Positions 1-6,308 of a stretch of DNA of 12,545 nt are shown piece by piece. The stretch is from assembly GCA_934525325.1 (NCBI GenBank), contig CAKSZE010000043.1, positions 1-12,545 of the forward strand, read 5' to 3'. Within the stretch, counting starts at the first letter, position 1. Each line of letters begins with the position of its first letter. Under the pieces are notes generated by a model that did not search any database, was not told where the DNA came from, and saw only the letters and a program-made list of their open reading frames with translations. The position numbers were made by a program, and so were the translations under genes. The stretch is from an uncultured Faecalibacterium sp. GTDB lineage: Bacteria; Bacillota; Clostridia; Oscillospirales; Ruminococcaceae.

Positions 1-230
1 AAAACAGCGACTTCATCACGCTGCTGAATCAGGCATCCGGCGACCGCAAAATCCTTTCGGAACGGCTGAACCTCTCCACAGACCAACAGAAGTACATCGA
101 CAATTCCGAACCGGGTGAAGGACTGCTGATTTTTGAAAACGTGGTGCTGCCATTTTCCAATCCCATCCCGAAAAACACCCAGCTCTATAAAATCATGACC
201 ACCCGGCTCAGCGAGGTGGTGGAGCTATGA
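1..230 (+). CDS. VirB4-like conjugal transfer ATPase, C-terminal end (partial)
   Basis: This is the last 75 codons of a gene that begins before the window; it is read from base 3 and stops with TGA at 228-230. The end of the protein has the features of the VirB4/CD1110-family ATPase tail: a stretch like FITLLNQASGDRKIL, then EGLLIFENVVLPF, then the closing LYKIMTTRLSEV. VirB4 ATPases are cytoplasmic, membrane-associated motors that power assembly of the mating channel. The Walker motifs lie upstream, outside the window. The stop overlaps the methyltransferase start as ATGA, so the two are probably translationally coupled. The identification rests on this short tail plus the downstream gene order, which matches CTn elements. 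Confidence 0.85.
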   Translation, partial: NSDFITLLNQASGDRKILSERLNLSTDQQKYIDNSEPGEGLLIFENVVLPFSNPIPKNTQLYKIMTTRLSEVVEL

Positions 231-1123
231 GCTTAACGCATTTCAGCTTGTTTTCCGGCATCGGCGGCATCGACCTTGCCGCAGAAGCAGCAGGTTTTAC
301 TTCGGTCTGCCAATGCGAGTGGGCAGCGTTTCCCGCCGCTGTACTGGCAAGCCACTGGCCGGACGTGCCCCGTTTTCAGGACATCACCACCGTAACAAAG
401 GAGGCTTTCTTTGAAAAAACAGGACTTGAAACCGTCACCCTCATTTCAGGCGGCTTCCCGTGCCAGCCGTTCTCCACCGCAGGGCGGCAGCGCGGCTTCC
501 ACGATGAACGCTACCTGTGGCCCGAAATGCTGCGGGTCATCCGGGAATTGCAGCCCCGTTGGGTGCTTGGAGAAAATGTTGCTGGCTTCCTCCGTATGGG
601 GCTCGACAAAACGCTCATTGACTTGGAGCAGGCAGGTTACGATGTTCGGGTTTTCGTATTACCTGCTGCTGCCGTTGGTGCGTGGCACGAACGGAAACGG
701 GTATTCATCATCGGCTCCGCTGCTTCCCACGCCCCTTGCCAGCGACACCGGGAATGTGGGCAAGGGACTGGACATCCAAATCTCTGCGAATGGCAGCTAC
801 CGCAAGATGAACAAGGACGGCAAGGCGTGGACGGCGCGGTTATCCCATGTGGTCTACCGCATGACCCCCACCACACTGGAAAAGCCCTACCTCAACCCGG
901 ACTGGGTGGAGTGGCTGATGGGTTTCCCGCGCAAATGGACGGACATTCCCTTTGGGCCAAAGAGCCTGCCGACATCCCGCGCCTGACCGAAGATGTACCA
1001 AACCGCAGCAAACGGATGAAAACACTAGGCAACGCGGTTTCACCGCCGCAGGTGTTCCCGATTCTCAAATACATTGCGGACATTGAAACAGGCCGCTGCC
1101 CGATGGGAGGTGAAGAACCTTGA
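227..1123 (+). CDS. C5 cytosine-specific DNA methyltransferase (Dcm-like) with a frame-shifted middle
   Basis: This 298-residue protein would transfer a methyl group from S-adenosylmethionine to C5 of cytosine, probably protecting the element from restriction. Visible motifs are I (FSGIGG, residues 9-14), IV with the catalytic Cys79 (GGFPCQPFSTAG), VI (ENV, 116-118), VIII (HERKR, 154-158) and X (GNAV, 268-271). The start is the ATG that overlaps the VirB4 stop. The part between motifs VIII and X, where the target-recognition domain lies, is odd. Residues about 164-243 are rich in Cys, His, Gln and Pro and use codons unlike the rest. The +1 frame of the same DNA encodes a convincing phage/ICE methyltransferase segment with PLLPTPLASD and PDWVEWLMGFP. 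The ORF nevertheless stays open and returns to a normal motif X. The family is certain; activity and specificity are not. Confidence 0.85.
   Translation: MSLTHFSLFSGIGGIDLAAEAAGFTSVCQCEWAAFPAAVLASHWPDVPRFQDITTVTKEAFFEKTGLETVTLISGGFPCQPFSTAGRQRGFHDERYLWPEMLRVIRELQPRWVLGENVAGFLRMGLDKTLIDLEQAGYDVRVFVLPAAAVGAWHERKRVFIIGSAASHAPCQRHRECGQGTGHPNLCEWQLPQDEQGRQGVDGAVIPCGLPHDPHHTGKALPQPGLGGVADGFPAQMDGHSLWAKEPADIPRLTEDVPNRSKRMKTLGNAVSPPQVFPILKYIADIETGRCPMGGEEP
717..986 (+). other. Alternative-frame coding signature inside the methyltransferase gene
   Basis: Read in the frame of base 717, this stretch encodes PLLPTPLASDTGN, then RLSHVVYRMTPTTLEKPYL, then NPDWVEWLMGFPRKWTDI, ending at TGA 984-986. These are typical of the segment between motifs VIII and IX/X in many phage and ICE C5 methyltransferases. 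By hand count over about 79 codons, third positions are about 80% G/C in this frame but about 47% in the frame of the long ORF. This suggests the alternative frame was the ancestral coding frame, with one indel near 711-725 and a compensating one near 945-985. It is probably not a separate gene. Confidence 0.6.
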
Positions 1124-3105
1124 AAGAATTGCAGGCAAAAGCCAAAGTCACCCAGACCATGACCCGTGACGGTCTGGTAGTAGAAAATCAGGCTGACGGA
1201 ACCGTGGAGAATGTTTCCAGCCGGGAGGCAGAACAGGACTACTCCACGGATGCCGAGGGCAAGGCCGAAAAAATTCTGGAACGGGCCGAGGACATCAAGG
1301 ACGAGCATAAAAATAAAAAGAAAGCGAAAAAGGCAGCAGAAACCGCAACCACCGCCGAAAGCGAAGATGGCCTGCACCGTTCCGCTGCCCGTTTGGAATT
1401 GACCGAGGAAGAACGGGCAGACCCGGCGTTGCAGCCGTATATCCAAAAGGCGGGAGCGAAAGCCGACAAACTGGATGCGGCCCGCACCGCCCTGCCGAAA
1501 AAGCGTGTTCCGGTCAAGGGAAAAGTCTACGATGCTGTCAGCGGCAAGGCAAAATCCACCCTGCGCTTTGAGCAGCAGGACAAAGGCCCGCCCAGCCTGA
1601 AACCAAACCCGGCCAGCCGCCCGCTATCGGAAGCGTTGCTGTTCGCTCACGGAAAAATCCACGAGGTCGAACACGAAAATGTGGGCGTGGAGGGCGGCCA
1701 CAAGGGTGAAGAACTGGTGGAGCGTCAGACCGCCAAAGCCATCCGCAGCGGCATCCGGCACCACAAGATGAAGCCCTACAAGGCCGTGGAAAAGGCAGAA
1801 CGGGAACTGCGTTCGGCCAACGCCGAGTATTTCTATCAGAAGTCGTTGCGGGATAATCCGCAGATTGCGCAGTCTGCCAGCAATCCCATTTCCCGGATGT
1901 GGCAGAAACAGCGTATCAAACAGCAGTACGCCAAGGCTGCACGGCAGGCCGGACAAGCCGCTACGCAGGGTGCAGCCGCCACCGCAGAAAACGGTTTCCG
2001 TGTGACAAAGTTTGCAGCCGAGGGCGGCGAACGGGTGGCCGAATTTGCGGCCCAGAACTGGAAAACCATTCTGATCGTGGCGGTGTTCGGTCTGCTGGCT
2101 TTGCTCTTGATAACGGGTTTGCAGTCCTGCACGGTGATGGCGGGAACGGCCGGAACCGGCGTGACGGCATCCTCTTACTTTTCCAAGGACAAGGATATGC
2201 TGGGTGCAGAAAAAGCCTACGCCAAGCTGGAACAAAAGCTGCAACGGTATCTCGACACCTACGAGGCCACCCACAACTACGATGAATACCATTTTTATCT
2301 GGACGAAATCGAGCATGACCCCTATGTGCTGATCTCGATTTTGTCCGCGCTGCATGACGGTGTTTTTACATTGGCCGAGGTGCAGGGTGAACTTGAAATG
2401 CTCTTTGAAAAGCAGTACATCCTGACCGAGACCGTGACCATGCAGATACGTTACCGTACAAAAATGATGGTCATTATTGGCCCGTATGGTGTGCCGCAGG
2501 TTATCACCTACCAAGAACCGTATGAATACTACATCTGCACCGTCAAACTCAAAAATAAAGACCTGTCCCACTTACCCGTGGAAGTGCTGACCGAAGAACA
2601 GCTCAGTGCCTATTCGCTCTATATGCGTACACTGGGCAACCGGCCGGATTTGTTTGGCAAAGCGCAGTACCCCAATGCGTCCACCATCAAGCAGCCCACC
2701 TACTACGATATTCCCCCGGAAGCACTAAAGGACGATAGGTTTGCCGCCATGATGGAGGAAGCCACAAAGTACATCGGCTATCCGTATGTGTGGGGCGGCA
2801 GTTCACCCAGCACCAGCTTTGATTGTAGCGGCTACATTTCGTGGGTGCTGAATCACTCCGGCTGGAATGTTGGCCGCCAGACTGCACAAGGACTTTACAA
2901 CCTCTGCACCCCTGTTTCTGCCGCGCAGGTCAAGCCGGGCGACCTTGTGTTTTTCAAGGGAACCTACGATACCCCCGGCGTGAGCCATTGCGGTATCTAT
3001 GTAGGCAATTCCATCATGCTGCACTGCGGCGACCCGATCTCTTACACGAACCTCAACTCAAAATATTGGCAGGAACATTTTTACAGCTATGGGCGTTTAC
3101 CGTAA
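1120..3105 (+). CDS. CD1108-family mobile element protein with C-terminal NlpC/P60 peptidase domain
   Basis: This 661-residue membrane protein probably opens peptidoglycan locally for the mating channel. Residues 1 to about 310 are hydrophilic and rich in Lys, Glu and Ala, so probably cytoplasmic. One hydrophobic segment (about 314-335, WKTILIVAVFGLLALLLITG) follows. An extracytoplasmic linker then leads to an NlpC/P60 (C40) domain over about the last 120 residues. The expected Cys-His-His set is present: Cys569 (FDCSGY), His623 (SHCGIYVG) and His635 (LHCG). No signal peptide and no muramidase domain are seen, unlike the two-domain Tn916 Orf14 lysozymes. The start is TTG, overlapping the methyltransferase stop as TTGA, with a GGGAGG site at 1105-1110. 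An internal ATG is possible but would lose the coupling. Confidence 0.88.
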   Translation: MKELQAKAKVTQTMTRDGLVVENQADGTVENVSSREAEQDYSTDAEGKAEKILERAEDIKDEHKNKKKAKKAAETATTAESEDGLHRSAARLELTEEERADPALQPYIQKAGAKADKLDAARTALPKKRVPVKGKVYDAVSGKAKSTLRFEQQDKGPPSLKPNPASRPLSEALLFAHGKIHEVEHENVGVEGGHKGEELVERQTAKAIRSGIRHHKMKPYKAVEKAERELRSANAEYFYQKSLRDNPQIAQSASNPISRMWQKQRIKQQYAKAARQAGQAATQGAAATAENGFRVTKFAAEGGERVAEFAAQNWKTILIVAVFGLLALLLITGLQSCTVMAGTAGTGVTASSYFSKDKDMLGAEKAYAKLEQKLQRYLDTYEATHNYDEYHFYLDEIEHDPYVLISILSALHDGVFTLAEVQGELEMLFEKQYILTETVTMQIRYRTKMMVIIGPYGVPQVITYQEPYEYYICTVKLKNKDLSHLPVEVLTEEQLSAYSLYMRTLGNRPDLFGKAQYPNASTIKQPTYYDIPPEALKDDRFAAMMEEATKYIGYPYVWGGSSPSTSFDCSGYISWVLNHSGWNVGRQTAQGLYNLCTPVSAAQVKPGDLVFFKGTYDTPGVSHCGIYVGNSIMLHCGDPISYTNLNSKYWQEHFYSYGRLP

Positions 3106-3123
3106 CGCCAGAAAGGATTTTGT

Positions 3124-3375
3124 ATGGCAAAAAGACTTTCCCGCATTGAGCGCGACATTGAACGGCTCAAAGAAAAAATCTCCGAGTACCAGCAGCAGTT
3201 GAAAGAACTGGAAGCTGAAAAGACCGAACAGGAAAATTTGCAGATCATTCAGTTGGTGCGCAGCATGAATATGAAGCCGGACGAGTTCGCAGCCTTCCTG
3301 CGCAGCGGTGCGCTGAACGCTGCACCCACTGTCACCCCGTACCACAAACAGGAGGATTCCGCCGATGAAACCTGA
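3124..3375 (+). CDS. Small coiled-coil protein, DUF4315-like
   Basis: This is an 83-residue hydrophilic protein with no signal peptide or membrane segment. Residues about 4-45 are a heptad-like run of Glu, Lys, Leu and Gln (IERDIERLKEKI, then QQQLKELEAEKTEQENL) that should form a coiled coil. A short C-terminal part follows, with MKPDEFAAFL. Size, sequence style and position between the CD1108-type and CD1107-type genes match the DUF4315 family of Tn1549-like elements, whose function is unknown. A partner or assembly role in the transfer apparatus is only an inference. An AAAGGA site at 3112-3117 sets the ATG start. The end overlaps the next gene by 11 bases. Confidence 0.85.
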   Translation: MAKRLSRIERDIERLKEKISEYQQQLKELEAEKTEQENLQIIQLVRSMNMKPDEFAAFLRSGALNAAPTVTPYHKQEDSADET

Positions 3376-4087
3376 TTGGAACCGCCGTTTTGCCGCTGGG
3401 CTGCTGGCTATCCTGCTCTGCCTTTGTTCGTTCTCTATGCCCGCTTTTGCAAGCGGCACGGACCCTGCCCCGGAACCTCTGCCGGAAATTTTGGACGAGG
3501 AACCGACTACGGGCGGCATGGAGCCGGAGGGCGTGCCCATTACGCCCAAAGGCAACGCAACACTGGTGGATGATTTTTACGGGGACAAGCAGCTTATCAC
3601 CGTGACCACCAAAGCCGGGAATTATTTTTACATCCTGATCGACCGCGCCAACGAGGACAAGGAAACCTCTGTCCACTTCCTGAACCAAGTGGATGATGCC
3701 GACTTGCTGGCCCTGCTGGATGAAGAACCGCAGGAAACCGAGTTCTGCACCTGCACGGTGAAATGTGAGGCCGGAAGCGTCAATGAAAACTGCCCCTTGT
3801 GTGAAAAGAGCCTGCGCAACTGCACGGCCCCGGAAGCAGTGAAAACCGACACCGAAACGCCGCAGGAAAAACCGAAGTCCAGCATGGGCAGTCTGATGAT
3901 CCTGCTGGTGCTGGCTCTGACGGGCGGCGGTGCAGCACTCTACTATTTCAAGTTCCGCAAGCCCAAGGCCGACACCACCGGGCACGATGATCTGGACGAA
4001 TACGATTTTGGCGAGGACGAAGATGCAGACGAGGAACCTGCTGAAATCGAGATTCATTCGGAGGATGGACAGGAGGACGAAACATGA
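3365..4087 (+). CDS. CD1107-family / DUF4366-like envelope protein
   Basis: This 240-residue protein is probably exported and membrane-anchored. Residues 1 to about 30 are a signal peptide (basic start, then AAGLLAILLCLCSF, cleavage likely after PAFA). The outer domain includes a segment near residues 70-100 reading DDFYGDKQLITVTTKAGNYF, typical of the family. A cysteine cluster follows at 128, 130, 134, 143, 146 and 153, including a CPLC pair, which could form disulfides or bind metal. A second hydrophobic helix (about 176-197, ILLVLALTGGGAALYYF) is followed by a basic stop-transfer patch and a very acidic tail. The role in conjugation is unknown; location next to the NlpC/P60 protein suggests the mating channel. 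An AGGAGG site lies at 3350-3355. Confidence 0.85.
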   Translation: MKPDWNRRFAAGLLAILLCLCSFSMPAFASGTDPAPEPLPEILDEEPTTGGMEPEGVPITPKGNATLVDDFYGDKQLITVTTKAGNYFYILIDRANEDKETSVHFLNQVDDADLLALLDEEPQETEFCTCTVKCEAGSVNENCPLCEKSLRNCTAPEAVKTDTETPQEKPKSSMGSLMILLVLALTGGGAALYYFKFRKPKADTTGHDDLDEYDFGEDEDADEEPAEIEIHSEDGQEDET

Positions 4088-6201
4088 GCGTTCAGCTGGT
4101 AATTGCCGAAAAGCCCAGTGTAGCCCGCAGCATCGCCGCCGTGATCGGGGCCACTGAAAAGCAAAACGGCTACTGGCAGGGCGGCGGGTATCTGGTCAGC
4201 TGGTGCATCGGGCATCTGGTGTCCTTTGCGGAAGCGGGCCAGTACGATGAAAAATACTGCAAGTGGAAGTATGAAGATTTGCCCATCCTGCCCCAGCCGT
4301 GGCAGTTCATTGTCCCGGACGAAAAGAAACAGCAGTTTGAAATTGTGCGCTCTCTGCTCAACCGCCCGGATGTGGACAGTGTGACCGCCGCGACCGATGC
4401 AGGCCGGGAGGGAGAACTGATTTTCCGTTTCGTCTACCAAATGGCCGGTTGCACAAAACCTGTGAAGCGGCTCTGGATTTCCAGCATGGAGGATGCTGCT
4501 ATCCGGGAGGGCTTTGCAAACCTGCGCCCGGATTCGGATTATGATGCTCTGTATCAATCGGCCCTCTGCCGTGCAAAGGCGGATTGGCTGGTGGGCATCA
4601 ATGCAACGCGACTGTTTTCGGTGCTGTATCACAAGACCCTGACGGTGGGCCGGGTGCAGACCCCGACACTGAAAATGCTGGTGGACCGGGATGCAAAAAT
4701 CCTGCGCTTCCAGAAAGAAAAGTATTATACGGTCGGCATCCAGTCCGGCAGCCTGAAAGCGGACAGCGGGCGCATTGCCAGCATGGACGAGGCCAACACT
4801 TTGAAATCTACTTGTGCCGGAACATCTGCCATCTGTACTTCTATCAAACGGGAGAAAAAGACAGAACAGCCGCCCAAGCTCTATGACCTGACTACATTGC
4901 AGCGGGAAGCAAACCGTCTGTTCGGTTTTACCGCAAAACAGACCCTTGATTACGCCCAGCAGCTTTACGAAAAGAAATTGCTGACCTATCCCCGCACCGA
5001 CAGCCAATATCTGACCGAGGATATGGGCCAGACAGCACAACATCTTGTGTCTGACCTACTGGGGCTGCTGCCCTTTGCCCAAGGGCTTGACTTGCCCCCG
5101 GATGTGGGGCGGGTGCTGAGCAGCAAAAAGGTATCGGACCACCACGCCATCATTCCTACCGCAGAATTTGCAAAGCAGGGATTCACCGGCCTTGCCGAGA
5201 GTGAATGCAAGCTGATGAACCTTGTCTGCTCCAAACTGCTCTGTGCGGTGGCTGCACCCTATGAATATGAAACCTTAACTGCGGTATTTTCCTGTGCAGG
5301 AAACGAGTTCACCGCCAAGGGAAAGGCCGTGCTTGTTTCCGGTTGGAAAGAAATCGACCAGCGGTTCCGTTCCACCCTGAAAGCCGACACCGAGGAAGAA
5401 GTGCTGAACACCCTGCCGGAACTGGCCGAGGGGCAGAGTTTTTTCGTGACAGCGGACGTTTCGGAACATTTCACGTCCCCACCGAAAGCCTACACCGAAG
5501 ATACGCTCCTGTCAGCAATGGAGCGGGCCGGGGCCGAAGATATGCCGGAGGACAAGGTGAATTGCTCCGCAGGAGCAAGAGAGGGTGGCCTGGGCCATGC
5601 GGAACGCAAAGGACTGGGCACACCCGCCACCCGCGCCGCGATTCTGGAAAAGCTGGTGCAAATGGGCTTTGTGCAGCGCAAGGGCAAGCAACTGGTGCCC
5701 ACCAAGGACGGCATCAATCTGGCGGTGGTTCTGCCGGAAAGTTTGACCTCTCCCGCTCTGACTGCTGAATGGGAAAATCGCCTGACCGAGATTGCCAAAG
5801 GCAGCGCAGACCCAGACGAGTTCATGGCTGAAATTGAAACGCAGGTGCGCCAGCTGGTCAGGGCCTATTCCTGCATCAGTGCAGATAAGCAAAACCTGTT
5901 CCAGTCGGAACGGGTTATTATCGGCAAGTGTCCCCGGTGCAGTGAAAACGTCTATGAGGGCAAGAAAAACTTCTACTGCGGGAATCGTAGCTGTCAGTTC
6001 GTGATGTGGAAGAATGACCGCTTCTTTGAGCAGCGCAAAAAGGCGTTCACACCGAAGATCGCCGCTGCTCTGCTCAAAAACGGTAAGGTAAAGGTCAAGG
6101 GCCTCTACTCCGAGAAAACAGGCAAAACCTATGATGCAACGGTGCTTTTGGCAGATACAGGAGGCAAGTACGTCAATTACCGGGTAGAGCGTAAAGAGTA
6201 A
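4084..6201 (+). CDS. topB: DNA topoisomerase III (type IA)
   Basis: This 705-residue enzyme breaks one DNA strand through a 5'-phosphotyrosine and passes another through it, relaxing or decatenating DNA. The N-terminal TOPRIM domain shows LVIAEKPSVARSI at residues 5-17 and TDAGREGE at 104-111, with the metal-binding acidic residues present. The catalytic tyrosine is Tyr302 in LLTYPRTDSQYL. The core includes GRVQTPTL and GLGTPATRA. The C-terminal end has a four-cysteine zinc-ribbon-like module (Cys616, 619, 632, 637). Length is near the family norm (E. coli TopB, 653). Such genes are standard in Tn1549/CTn elements, where the enzyme presumably serves transfer or element replication. The start is ATG overlapping the previous stop (ATGA), with AGGAGG at 4071-4076. 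Confidence 0.95.
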   Translation: MSVQLVIAEKPSVARSIAAVIGATEKQNGYWQGGGYLVSWCIGHLVSFAEAGQYDEKYCKWKYEDLPILPQPWQFIVPDEKKQQFEIVRSLLNRPDVDSVTAATDAGREGELIFRFVYQMAGCTKPVKRLWISSMEDAAIREGFANLRPDSDYDALYQSALCRAKADWLVGINATRLFSVLYHKTLTVGRVQTPTLKMLVDRDAKILRFQKEKYYTVGIQSGSLKADSGRIASMDEANTLKSTCAGTSAICTSIKREKKTEQPPKLYDLTTLQREANRLFGFTAKQTLDYAQQLYEKKLLTYPRTDSQYLTEDMGQTAQHLVSDLLGLLPFAQGLDLPPDVGRVLSSKKVSDHHAIIPTAEFAKQGFTGLAESECKLMNLVCSKLLCAVAAPYEYETLTAVFSCAGNEFTAKGKAVLVSGWKEIDQRFRSTLKADTEEEVLNTLPELAEGQSFFVTADVSEHFTSPPKAYTEDTLLSAMERAGAEDMPEDKVNCSAGAREGGLGHAERKGLGTPATRAAILEKLVQMGFVQRKGKQLVPTKDGINLAVVLPESLTSPALTAEWENRLTEIAKGSADPDEFMAEIETQVRQLVRAYSCISADKQNLFQSERVIIGKCPRCSENVYEGKKNFYCGNRSCQFVMWKNDRFFEQRKKAFTPKIAAALLKNGKVKVKGLYSEKTGKTYDATVLLADTGGKYVNYRVERKE

Positions 6202-6212
6202 GGCAAAAATAC

Positions 6213-6263
6213 GAGGGCCGGTTATGGTAAGGTGAAGTATTCATTTTGCCATAACCGGTTCTC
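6213..6263 (+). promoter_or_regulatory. Long RNA hairpin between topB and the antirestriction gene
   Basis: Bases 6213-6236 pair with 6240-6263 around a three-base GTA loop: 24 continuous pairs, 19 Watson-Crick and 5 G-U. All five wobbles are valid only in + strand RNA; on the - strand they become A-C mismatches. This points to a structure acting in the operon transcript. No T-run follows, so it is not an ordinary intrinsic terminator. It sits in the only gap over 20 bases within the operon. It could be a processing site for a double-strand RNase, a stabiliser, or part of a regulatory leader. Confidence 0.7.
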
Positions 6264-6265
6264 TC

Positions 6266-6299
6266 TATCCGTAGGATATGGACAGTCCTTTGAAAGGAG
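6266..6299 (+). promoter_or_regulatory. Possible Shine-Dalgarno-sequestering leader hairpins
   Basis: Two small hairpins follow the long one. Bases 6266-6270 pair with 6274-6278, again around GTA. Bases 6286-6290 (TCCTT) pair with 6294-6298 (AAGGA), which is the core of the AAAGGAG ribosome-binding site at 6293-6299 for the ATG at 6309. The TCC and GGA blocks (6268-6270, 6274-6276, 6286-6288, 6296-6298) can pair in more than one way, so the site could switch between open and closed forms. The stems are only 5 bp, so this is a proposal. Confidence 0.4.
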
Positions 6300-6308
6300 C
6301 GTGCGATA

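Noticed and set aside
411..986. The +1 frame of the methyltransferase gene as an independent 191-residue protein
   Set aside because: Its first part is plainly a shadow of motifs IV-VIII; only the part after about 717 looks real, so it is better explained as a displaced segment than as a gene.
1624..2571. A 315-codon open frame on the - strand across the CD1108-like gene
   Set aside because: Composition is that of a complementary-strand shadow, and there is no ribosome-binding site or domain.
4054..5043. A 329-codon open frame on the - strand across topB
   Set aside because: It is antisense to the conserved TOPRIM and catalytic regions of topoisomerase III and has no domain-like sequence.
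6213..6263. The long hairpin as an intrinsic terminator of topB
   Set aside because: No T-run follows on either strand, and the downstream gene belongs to the same operon by context.
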